Origin: Leucogyrophana mollusca
Taxonomy: Eukaryota > Basidiomycota > Agaricomycetes > Boletales
Direction: 5' to 3'
Length of the DNA: 23,314 nt
Assembly (NCBI GenBank): GCA_021014945.1
Contig: MU266678.1
Location: forward strand, 1-23,314
Shown here: positions 12,332 to 21,573 of the stretch, piece after piece
Position numbering within the stretch: position 1 is the stretch's first letter
Layout of the letters: each line of letters begins with the position of its first letter
Translations under genes and position numbers: made by a program
Notes under the pieces: model-generated
Seen by the model: only the letters and a program-made list of their open reading frames with translations
Database searches by the model: none
What the model was told of the DNA's origin: nothing

Positions 12332-13507
12332 GCTGGGCCCACATGGCCTCCATGTCCTCCCAGCGCATCTCTTGGTGGAGTTCCCTCACAGATAGGTTTT
12401 TGTTTTATGTTCTTCGTTTTCTTTGCCCGTCTCTTCTTTTCTCTTCCTCTTGCACGTGTACACATTGGCATTCATCAACATCACAACTGGATAGAGTGAA
12501 GATCATCATGAGGTCTTTCTTGGTTTCGTTTTCTCCTTTCCCCTCTCTTCTTTTTTCCCTCGTCATCATCTGAACACTCATTCTTATACATCCCCATAAA
12601 TGATACTCATCCTACTCATAGCATACCTCCTCGCGTCTATTCCCTTATCCCATTCATAAACCCGGACTGCATTCTGGATCTACTTATCATCGTTCACTGC
12701 ATATGCCCTCCCCTCTTTCTTTCTCCAGCATGGCATCTTGTTTGAATCGTAATAAACCCCGGCGTTCCTTTACTCATTACCACTCGCTGCCAGCCTTGGG
12801 TCGAGCCTACACCCGACAACGGCAACATACCCCGACGAGAAGAGCAGATTGACTGCCCAATTTCAAGGTTTGAATGACGAGTCACATTGCCAATAACTGT
12901 ACGATGCAGAAGAGTGTGCTTGGCGAGGCGCGGAGAAGCTGCATATTCGGAGATTTGTTGTGCCTGGGCCACGGGGTGGCTGCGAACACCACATTCTCTG
13001 CGGCGCTGTTGACAGAAACAACTTACAGGGGTTTTCTTGCCAGATTGCCCAGTGGCAGCAGTCGACTCCGCATCCGCTGCCAGAGAAAAGACCAGACCCG
13101 ACTTGATCAATGATTGCTCGTGATGATTGTCAGAATATCGTCAAAGGTATAGATGGTATAATCACAACCCAATTGAAAAACATTGCAATCGGGATAGGTA
13201 GTATGACTAGTTTTTCCTTGTCCCAGAGCCGAATGAGCGGACGAGGCGACAGTGGACATTGTTCAGAAGCTGCAAAACACAAAGGAGCAAGCTAAGGACT
13301 TGACTTTTGTCAGTGACTGGAAGGCTGGCTTCAAGCTGGGGTGATTGAGTCAGGTGATCGGTCACCCAAAAATAGCAGCCGAGTATGTTCAAGTCGAAGT
13401 CCCGAAAGTCTGCCAGGGTCGCGAAACCTTAAGCAGGCGGTTTATCGCTTACAGTCTCCGCAGCTTGCATCTAACGTCTATCCTGTTGTGCGCGGAAGCA
13501 TTGAATC
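12332..13507. other. Intergenic region between the Prm10-like and YCII genes
   Basis: Expected to hold the 3' untranslated region of the Prm10-like gene and the promoter of the YCII gene. The first 350 bases are T/C-rich. AATAAA at 12751-12756 is a possible but distant polyadenylation signal. A 138-codon open frame on the minus strand (12694-13110) has no recognisable motif and I do not call it. Confidence 0.45.
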
Positions 13508-14113
13508 ATGCAATTTTCCACGTCTGCTCTCCGACAAGTTGCGTGGAAGGGTAACGCTGTCTTCGCGCCTCTGAGGCACAGATACAGCGCGAGACTTCTA
13601 TCGACAACCTCTCCGAATCACCACCCGTACATGGTATGGGCGCCTGATTATACGGACGAAGGCGCTCTCGCACGCAGGATGGCGGTTCGACCTAGACATA
13701 TGGCTGTAGCCAACAAACTGATCAACAGCGGCATTCTGAGTATGTATCGATTTCCCAGCGGCTTCAAGTCTCAAATCCTCATCTACAGGCACTGGAACCG
13801 CTCAGAGGTCGCTGGAGGACTAGTCACACCCGAATCTCAAGACGCCGCGCCTGGTGATCGGAAGTTTGTGGGCTCTGCGCTGATATACGAAGCTGAGAGC
13901 ATCGAGGCTGCTCGCGAGCTAGTTGAGCGGGACCTTTATTGGACTGAGGGCGTCGTGAGTGCGCTTTCCCGCTACAAGGACTGTTCGCTCATTTGAGTTG
14001 ACGAATGACAGTGGGACAAGGAGAAACTGGTCATATACCCCATGATAATGGCGACTACGCTGCAAGATCGCGCTGGAGTTACACAGCCCACTCCGGTGGA
14101 CGGGAGTAGTTGA
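13508..14113 (+). CDS. YCII-domain protein, 2 exons, about 182 aa, possible mitochondrial presequence
   Basis: Exons 13508-13954 and 14012-14113 (549 nt); the intron runs GTGAGT..ACAG, 57 nt. Residues about 40-170 match the YCII-related fold: YMVWAPDYTD at the start, a conserved His in RPRHMAVANKL, then the strand-rich VGSALIYEAESIEAARELV block and YWTEGVWDKEKLVIYPM across the splice junction. That continuity fixes the intron, because reading through gives unrelated sequence and an early stop. YCII domains are small ferredoxin-like folds, usually of unknown substrate in fungi. The first 35 or so residues are rich in Arg, Ser, Ala and Leu with no acidic residue, as in mitochondrial targeting peptides; localisation is an inference. 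The gene stands alone, converging on the WD40 gene. Confidence 0.82.
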
Positions 14114-14435
14114 AGCCTTGTAAAGCACTATGCATCAAAGACAATCGGCTTGTTCTTGCTCTCCTTCACTCTCAGATAACGAGATAGGGAACGAATTCTA
14201 TTGACTGTGATCAGACCTTCGCAATTGGCTCCCACGTAGCTCTCCCGGATCCCGAGGTCGACGTAGTCCGAGATTTCCATGATGTGGTGGTCTCACCGGG
14301 GTATGAAGCGCACGCACATAATCATCATCACGTCCCCGAAATATCGACTGTCCGCCGACCAATCGTTCCTACAGTACTCAACTCGATCTATGCAGTACAT
14401 TTCAAGTCAAACTCGTGTCTTTTGGACAGCTTAGC
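14114..14435. other. Intergenic region between YCII and the duplicated WD40 flank
   Basis: I see no gene, RNA or clear repeat. It should include the 3' untranslated region of the YCII gene. Confidence 0.4.
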
Positions 14436-14812
14436 TGCGTGTGAATGCCACGAGCATTAGACTGCATACTCCATATCTTCAATCCTCTCGCCATTCATAC
14501 AATAGAAGTTCCGCGGACCACACGAAAGCGTGATGTGCTCGCGCTGACACGACACTTTATCCATCTCTTGCACTGTTTTCGCGAGCAAAACCAACACCTT
14601 TCCCCTTCTAGGAACATAAACGACCCACCGCAGTATTCAATAGAAGGCCGAAGGACTAAGAATGGAGCGTGGAGAACTTGATATGGCGCAAGATATGTGT
14701 CCTGAAAGTTGGTGGAACAGAATGACCACCCGGCTTCTCCCTGGACTAGACCCGAGGATAACATGTGAGATGTGTACTGCTGCAAAGAAGAGAGAAGCAG
14801 GGCTCGGCTCCC

Positions 14813-17118
14813 TTACTGCGGGTGCCTGTGCCTCCACCACCTAACGCACTCCAGGAAACAGAAGGCATCCAAGCACCCCAGGTCCTCGTAGTACGACTCC
14901 GCATCATTTTCTTCAGGCTCTGAGTCCGAATCGTCGTCGTCGTCGTCGTTCCTGGCAGCTCTGCGCCGCTGCCGGGCGCGCCAGCGGCGTCGTTCGTTTC
15001 TGTCTCTGGGAGGGGCGGCGGCCATTCGCTGCGGGGAACTGACGGTTAGATCGGAATACGGTGGATGAAAGTTGGAATGCATACATCATAAGCTTTTCCG
15101 GACGCGACGTTAGCAGCTATTGGTGGAGACACGTCATTCTGGTTTCTTGGTGGCTGTGTCCGAGAGGGAGCTTGTGCATTTCCTGGTGGGTTGGTGGGCA
15201 ACTAAAGTAGCACGAATAGATATGAACCAGTCAATACTGTCTATGAGAACGTTTACTGCTAAAACATACCCCAGGAGACGCGGGAACATTGGGTCGTTCG
15301 TGAAGAGGTATAGGTGCAAAGCTGTCTGGGAGGTCCGCAGAGGCGCGAAATTTGCGAAGTCGAATACGCTCCCAGAGCTCACGGATGTTGCGTGACCATG
15401 GCCGACCAGGTACAGAAGGCTGAGCGACCGATGTAACACGGGTTTGTGGGTCAGTCGGCAACTGGTACGAATAGATATGCGCCGATCAATATAGTCAGCA
15501 AAAAACATCCCTACCGAAACACACCTCTGGGGAGACAGGAACTATGGGCTGTTTGTCTGGAGGAGGTGATGAACGGCTTGGGATGTCTGCGGGGGCGGGA
15601 GATTTGCGAGGGCGTATACGTCGCCAGCGTTCGCGGAGGTCGCGTGACCATTTATGACCCGACACATCGGGCTGAACGGGCGATGTTTCTTGTTCGAGTG
15701 GAGGACCTTGCTGGGGTTCAGTAGGTCGCTTAAAAGGTACGTGAATGTGAGTATACCACGCAGAAAAAATGGACGAAAACTTACGGGGCGCGGACGTATC
15801 GACTCGGTGTCCCAGTCGTCGTCGACACTCGGTTTTCTTTCCTGCGGGCGCTGGGTGACAGGCTGTTGCTGTACGACGGCGGGAAGCTAGGTATCACATG
15901 GGGAATCAGTTTCGAGGTGCGCAGAATATGGAAGTGCAAGCTCACGTCAAGTAGCGAGGAGGTTATTGAAGACGTCACGTCAGTGCGTGACTTAGCGCGG
16001 GCCTGGGATGAGATTGGTTGTGTGATAGGTGTCTAATGTAAACACGGGATGTTAGCGGGTAGAAGGGCGTGTACATGCAAACCTACAGGTGGAATTCGGG
16101 TACTAGCGGTAGGCGGGGAAGACTGAGGTAGAGAGTCAGAAGCGCTAATTGAAGCTGAAACTACAACACTTACCGAGCCTTGGTTTGTGAATGATTCTGT
16201 GTCCCACAAGCACACCACGTCGTAATCTGCGCTGATGAGATATCGGCCGTCGGGGGAGAATGCCACAGGAAATACTGCGTCTCCGGCGTCCAATGAATCT
16301 CCAACTTGCAACCGCGTCTCCAAATCCCAGACCCGGGCTGTCCCATCACTTCCTGCACTCGCAATTCTTCGTCCGTCTGCGGTAATTGAGATACAGTTGA
16401 CAAACTCCTCGTACAGTATCGGCTTCCCTACTTCTACTCCCGTATTTGAATCCCACACCCGGATGCTTTGATCGGCCGACGCGGTGACGAGACGTCCGTC
16501 CGGTAAATATACAATCGACTTCACAAAATCTTCGTGGCCTTTTATGGGACCGAGGACGCTGTCGCCAGCCAAGATATCGATTACCTGGAAAGATCCATTT
16601 TCTAACCCAGCAGCAATTCGCGACCCGTCCGGTGAGAATGCCACGCACATGACATTGCCGTCACATTTCAGAGGTTCTCTGCCAGGTCTGCCCGTGTCTG
16701 CGTCCCACAAGTGGACCGCCCTCTCATCGTCTATCGGCATAGCTGCGATCCAGCATCCATTTGGGGAATAGGCCAGCGTACGAATGCCGCCTTTGATCTC
16801 GTGAACGACTTCCTGAGTCAACGCGTCCCAAACAACCACCCCTCCTTTTTCCGTTCCACTCGCAACTCTCCTGCCATCCGGAGATATCGCTATCCATCCG
16901 ACGCTGAAATCATGCAGAAGCGGTTGACCGTTTTGCCTACCGCTCTTGGCATCCCAAATGATGACGGTCTTGTCGTTGGACGCGCTGGCAATCTGCCGAC
17001 CGTCCGGGAAATACACAACGGAGTTGACCCAATTAGTGTGTCCCTCGAAAACCCTCGTCGGACGGCAGGGCGCACCACACACGCCTGAAGATTTGATGGG
17101 GTTCGATGACGTCGACAT
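14813..17118 (-). CDS. WD40-repeat protein with an exon-duplicated C-terminal tail, 8 exons, about 632 aa
   Basis: Exons on the minus strand: 17118-16174, 16122-16087, 16032-15946, 15886-15785, 15728-15525, 15461-15270, 15201-15085, 15028-14813 (1899 nt, all junctions phase 0). Residues 1-315 form seven WD40 repeats with SPDGR and VWD-type ends, enough for one complete beta-propeller, usually a protein-interaction platform. The tail (316-632) has an SVDDDWDT block, two related modules with WSRDLRERW and WSRNIRELW, an Arg-rich stretch, an Asp run and a Cys/Trp ending GCLDAFCFLECVRWWRH. Exons 5, 6 and the start of 7 look like tandem duplicates. No catalytic, NACHT or NB-ARC domain is present. 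I believe similar WD40 proteins with variable tails are expanded in Agaricomycetes; the function is unknown. Intron retention would give a 361-aa WD40-only product ending at 16033. Confidence 0.82.
14931..14949. repeat. TCG trinucleotide microsatellite coding for an Asp run
   Basis: A pure TCG run on the plus strand reads as GAC/GAT Asp codons in the last WD40 exon. The duplicate copy at about 19399-19418 carries an interrupted version (CGTCGTCATCGTCG). Confidence 0.8.
15270..15728 (-). repeat. Tandemly duplicated exons 5 and 6 of the WD40 gene
   Basis: Exon 5 (15728-15525, 68 codons) and exon 6 (15461-15270, 64 codons) encode parallel modules: RPTEPQ versus LPTDPQ at the start, GHKWSRDLRERWRRIRPRK versus GRPWSRNIRELWERIRLRK in the middle, and VPVSPE versus VPASPG at the end. 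Introns 5 and 6 share ATATCTATTCGT shortly before the acceptor. Exon 7 begins LPTNPP and may be a truncated third unit. Confidence 0.82.
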
Positions 17119-18807
17119 GGTGAGGAGACGAGAATGACGGGTGGGGGGTTAGTGAAGGTATTTGAGGCGACGCTGAAGGAGGATGGTGAGGTGCGGGACA
17201 CAGCTACTTCAGGGTGAGCCCCCTATTATGCTCTCTATGCACAGGGTGAGCGTGCTGTGTATATGCTGTTCGAAACGTATACTACTTCGAGGCGTCGAAA
17301 CACCGGGCCTAGAACTCTGACCTTCCCTTCACCCATTTCACCCACCGTACTACTCCCGTCCCAATTCCCTTCGGTCCCGTCCCCATCGACATTTGTACCA
17401 CCAGTACCATTGCACCCTCATTGCGCGCTCCGGGCGGGAAAATCCCCCTTTTAACCACCCGTTCAACGGACGCGTCATTGAGGTCCATTCGATTCCGGAT
17501 GCGAACGGTGGTGACGAGGAAGGAAGGAAGGTAAGGTAAAGGAAGGGAGAGTCACTATTGTGGGAACCCTCAGCGGCGTCGTCGACAGGCGCCCCAGCTC
17601 TACAAAAGCAGATGAGCAAGCAGCGCCCCGCTTCCGTCGGATCATAGTTCCAGTACCCATCGACATTGGGTAGGCAGTAGGGAGCTTCAAGCAGATATGT
17701 AAGAAGAGTTTGTCGAAGGCGATTTAGGACTTGGGGGAAAGACTTCCTTTACTCCTGGGTCGTAAGCATTCGTCGCCCTTTACCAGCTTCATCATTTAAA
17801 TCCTAAATCCAAGGCTTGCCTCCCGCTTAACTCAAGACATTTCTCTCCGCTGAACCCAGGACAAGCTCCTCGCCGCCGAACCTACAGGATACCTTTCTTT
17901 GCCAAATGACGGCGTAGTCGTAGGAATGATCGCTGCTCACACTCTGCACGAGCAGAGTATCAACGCCACAGGACTCACAAATCAACCTATACCGTGCCAA
18001 ACTCGTGGCAAAGCCACGGCCGCGCCGTAAGTGAGCCAGCTGTTATCTCACACGTCATATGCCGACCGGTCTAAGACTCAAGGCAGGTCAGACCGTAGTA
18101 TGAGGAGATATCGAAGGGAGGGCAGCCTCAATCAAAGCGTCAGACGTTGACTGTAACGATCCTAGATGTGGAACCAGAGATGGGAAGGATACTCACTGCA
18201 CTTGGTCACAGCGAGTGTCTGCCCTGGTTTTTCGAAACTGCTGCCATTATAGCACTGGGAGATGACAGTGGACACGGATTCTCGTCCGGCGCTAGGGTGT
18301 TTGAGAGTAGTGCCTCCGCCTCGTGAATAGGGATAGGTACAAGTTCACTCGAACTACCACGCTGCTTGCGCGCCCCTTGGAAGGTCAGAGGAGCTTTTGC
18401 CTGCAGCGATACCTCTACTAACTTCGAACCCAAAGACGATTCGTCGTCGTGTTATGATTGTTTGGGCGATCGACGGTCGTCACCCAATCATCAGCCCTCG
18501 CCGGAAGTGTCACCCTTCGCGACACATGATTTTCCCCTTGCGACAAAATGGACTCCCCCTTCGCGGTGCGTACGCTTTCCCCTCGTGAGCCCCTACTATT
18601 CCCCCGGCACAACCTCCGCCATCGCACCCATCACCTCCGCCACCGTCTGACGTATAGCTGGTACTATCCTTGAGCTTTGGCGCACAATCGTTGCCCTCCC
18701 CCCACATTTGGCCCCTACGCACCCAACCAATCAAGCTCTATTGTCGCGATCTTCATTGTCCCCAGAGTACAAACTCAACCATCCCTTTATTAAGCCGGCA
18801 TTTCCTC
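17119..18807. other. Spacer between the WD40 gene start and the duplicated fragment
   Basis: The promoter of the minus-strand WD40 gene should lie at the left end. No gene is supported: open frames here are short (under 100 codons), overlap on both strands and show no recognisable motif. Several stretches are plus-strand pyrimidine-rich (17310-17440, 18560-18650). No tRNA-like sequence was noticed. Confidence 0.45.
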
Positions 18808-18990
18808 GCGTGTGAAATCGAGCATTGAATTGCATACTTCATGTCTTCAATACTCTCGCCAGAAGCTCTGTAGATAATACGAAAGCGCGATGTGCTCGTG
18901 CTGACACGACACTTTATTCATTTCTTGCACTGCTCTCGCGACCACAACCAACACCTTTCGCCCCCTCTAGGAACATTAATGACCCACCGC

Positions 18991-19132
18991 GAGATCAAGG
19001 GACGGGCCGAGATCAAAGAAAGTAAGTACCAGTGATGAGGCGGCGAGGAAGACTTTGCGTCGGGCTGGGTGGTACAAGGTCGTGGTATACAGACAGATGA
19101 AGCACCCAGCACAGCAGATACGCGAGTCCTGC
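18991..19132. repeat. 142-base segment present only in copy 2 of the duplication
   Basis: Both copies read GACCCACCGC on the left and (A/G)TATTCAATAGAAGG on the right, but copy 2 has 142 additional bases between them. The joint in copy 1 is at a GC(A) dinucleotide found at both ends of the extra segment, as expected for a microhomology deletion in copy 1. An insertion into copy 2 is also possible; it lacks inverted ends and GT..AG borders in the gene's direction. Confidence 0.65.
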
Positions 19133-19257
19133 AATATTCAATAGAAGGCTGGAGGACTCAAGAGTGGAGCGTGAAGAACTTGATATGGCGCAAGATGCAA
19201 CCTGAAGGTTGGTCGGACTGAATGACCACGCGGCTTCTCGCAAGAGTAGGCCCGAGA

Positions 19258-20328
19258 TTAACATCTGAGATGCGCGCTGCTGCGAAGAAGAGAAGTGTGC
19301 CCCCACCACCTAACACGCTCCAGGAAGCGGAAGGCATCCAAGCACCCTGTGTCCTCGTAATACGACTCTGCGTCATTATCTTCAGGCTCCGAGTCCGAAT
19401 CGTCGTCATCGTCGTCGTTCCTGGCAGCTCTGCGCCGCTGCCGGGCACGCCAGCGGCGTCGTTCGTTTCTATCTCTGGGAGGGGCGGCGGCCATTCGCTA
19501 CGGGGAGCGGGGAGCTGACGGTTAGATTGGAACACAGTCGATGAAAACTGGAACGCGTACATCATAAATTTTTACGAACGCCACGTCAGAACCCAGCGCT
19601 CACGGATGTTGCGTGACCACGGGCGAGCAGGTACAGAAGGCTGAACGGTCGATGTCACGCGTGTTTGCGGGTCGGTCGGCAACTGGTACGAATAGGTATG
19701 AACCAATCAATATAGTCAGCAATAAACATCCCTAGCAAAACACACCTCTGGGGAGACAGGAACTATGGGCTGTTCGTCTGGAGGTGTTGAACGGTTTGGG
19801 ACGTCTGCGGGGACGGGGGATTTTGCGAGGGCGTATCTGTTGCCAGTGTTCACGGATGTTGCGTGACCATTTGTGACCAGACCAGCAGCCTGAACGGTCG
19901 ATGCTTCTTGCTCGAGTGGAATATCTTGCTGAGGTTGCGCAGGTCGCTTAAGAGGCACACGAACGCGGGTATACCACGTAGAAAAGACCGACGAAAGCTT
20001 ATGGGGCGCGGATGTTGCCACTGGGTGTCCCAGTCGTCGTCGACGCTCGGGTCTCGTTCCTGCGGGCGCTGGGTGGCAGGCTGTTGCTGCACGACGGCGG
20101 GATGCTAGGGACGACACCGGAATCAGTGTCGGGGTGCGCGGAATATGAAAATGCAAGCTCACTTCAAGCAGCGAGAAATTTTATTGAAGACGTCAGCGTC
20201 GGTGTGCGACTTGGCGTGGGCCTGGGGTGAGATGGGTCGTGTGATAGGTGCCTAATGTAAACACGGAATGTTAGCGGGTAGAATGGGGCATACACACAAA
20301 GAATGCCTACAGGTGGAATTCGGGAAGA
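19258..20328 (-). pseudogene. Headless pseudogene of the WD40 protein tail
   Basis: Contains remnants of exons 2-8 of the neighbouring WD40 gene but no WD40 repeats and no start codon in a matching position. Visible lesions on the minus strand: an in-frame 18-base deletion in exon 2; a one-base insertion in exon 3 (GACGCTGACG against GACGTGACG) that shifts the frame; the exon 4 donor changed from GTAAGT to ATAAGC; exon 6 fused after RNIRERW to the end of exon 7, deleting intron 6 and producing a stop; and a last exon that loses the Cys/Trp ending after VRWWG. The Arg-rich and Asp-rich stretch of the last exon (19494-19258) is still open, so a short product is conceivable but unlikely. Confidence 0.82.
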
Positions 20329-20852
20329 CTGAGGTGAGGAGGAATGGATTTATTTTTAGTATCAGGCACCGAAGGATCGCGAGAGGTAATACTGTTCCTC
20401 TCACAGACCAGTTTCCCGTGACATAGAAACCCGTCTCTCAAACCGTCTATTGGGTCCGAGAGGTGACCGAGGTTTCGTGGTCGACGGGTCAATTGTGGAG
20501 TGAGTGCAACTTGCTCAAAATGCTCGCCTTGGCCACTCTAACTTAGGTCCCGCTCCACTTTTTAGACATATCAAAGTTCCTATTGATCGGCTTTGAGCCG
20601 AAAACCGCAAAGTCTTCCGCGGCTATGGGCATGGATCGCAGTCGAAACCTTCGCAAACGTCAAAAAGGGTAGCAACGTTACGATAGTAATGCCCCGGGGG
20701 TTCCAACTCTCAACTACTCGATAGGTGGGTGCTGTGCGATCCGTCATTGAGATCATGGCCCTGATAAGTATTTTCAACTTGTAGTTGCCGCGTTTTGGTC
20801 TAGTCTCGCTGAGGGAGGAGAATATATGGAGGGCAAGAGACCCAAAGCGCAC

Positions 20853-20911
20853 TCTGTGAGTTCCAGCGGCCAACTAAAAGTATACCGCCTCCCGCACTAA
20901 CCCTCCGTTGG
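20853..20911. repeat. 59-base direct repeat, copy 1
   Basis: Shares TCTGTGAGTTCCAGC, TATACCGCC and CTCCGTTG in the same order and spacing with 21201-21258. The spacing between copies is about 348 bases. Confidence 0.8.
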
Positions 20912-21200
20912 CAGAAAGTGCCAGGCGTCCTCCTTTAATTTCTGTTACTTAGGCTCTGCCATTTCGTCATCTGTTGTTCTTCCATTTCGCCGGGCGGCCA
21001 GACTCCCAAACATCTCCATCGGTGTCGCTTAATCCTTGATAAATTCTTTGTCGAGGTTACTCGTGTCGGCGCTTCCATTCTATTACACGATAAACTTCCC
21101 GAGGCAGCGTGATGGTAAAGAAATATTTACGTTCGTCAGGAAGGATGGCGGCGAGATACACTCGTTTAAAACATCATCGAAATACCCAAGCACACTATCA

Positions 21201-21258
21201 TCTGTGAGTTCCAGCAGCCAAATAACATTATACCGCCTTCCGCAGTAACTCTCCGTTG
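21201..21258. repeat. 59-base direct repeat, copy 2
   Basis: Counterpart of 20853-20911, diverged by scattered substitutions. On the minus strand both copies can be read as C-G-R-R-Y-x3-W-x-L-E-L-T, although only this copy continues open. Confidence 0.8.
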
Positions 21259-21573
21259 TCTGATATTCCATCCATTAGATACGCCCATCTTTTCCTCGCA
21301 TGTGGATGATTGCGACATTGATGGGTGCACTGCAGTTGTTCGGGACGAACCGCATGACCTCCCTCTTGCCGGCACATACACAAAAGGTATCCGGGCAACA
21401 GATTACCGCGAGATGGAATGCGTTGTTCCCGGTTCACAGCTTTCAAACCGATATGGAGGCGTCCAGGTATAAGAGCCTGGGGGTCCAAGGAAATCCGATA
21501 ACCAGCAACCCCTGCAAATCGTATTCCTCTCTTGAAAGCACCTTTAGATCGTTTTAAAAACCTCTCAGCAGTA

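Larger units (their letters stand above)
14436..16135. repeat. Segmental duplication, copy 1 (3' part of the WD40 gene plus flank)
   Basis: This stretch aligns in the same orientation with 18808-20340 over almost its whole length, starting at GCGTGTGAA and ending in intron 1 of the WD40 gene. Shared landmarks include CACTTTAT at about 14553 and 18908, the Asp-codon tract, TAGTCAGCA and TACAGGTGGAATTCGGG. It covers exons 2-8 and about 380 bases downstream of the stop. Differences include a 142-base gap here relative to copy 2 and several hundred bases of exon 6-7 that copy 2 lacks. Confidence 0.9.
18808..20340. repeat. Segmental duplication, copy 2
   Basis: Direct-orientation counterpart of 14436-16135, offset by about 4.3 kb. 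Homology stops abruptly near 20340, inside what would be intron 1 of the WD40 gene, so the propeller exon was never included or has been lost. Relative to copy 1 it has 142 extra bases (18991-19132), lacks most of exons 6-7 and has an 18-base deletion in exon 2. Confidence 0.9.
20341..21573. other. Upstream region of the AMP-binding gene
   Basis: No gene is confidently supported. It contains a duplicated stretch of about 59 bases (20853-20911 and 21201-21258). Minus-strand open frames at 20580-20873 and 21083-21271 are unrecognised; the second includes WLLELTDD, perhaps a remnant of a coding sequence. The last few hundred bases should be the promoter and leader of the gene starting at 21574. 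Confidence 0.45.

Noticed and set aside
12694..13110. 138-codon minus-strand open frame between the Prm10-like and YCII genes
   Set aside because: No recognisable motif, odd composition, no splice-supported continuation.
15120..15724. Plus-strand open frames in the WD40 tail region
   Set aside because: They are antisense to exons 5-7 of the WD40 gene, whose spliced minus-strand frame is continuous.
14436..20340. Interpreting the two copies as ends of one large transposon (long terminal repeats)
   Set aside because: The copies contain exons of a cellular-type WD40 gene, have no terminal motif or target duplication, and the intervening DNA holds the gene's own 5' exon rather than retroelement genes.
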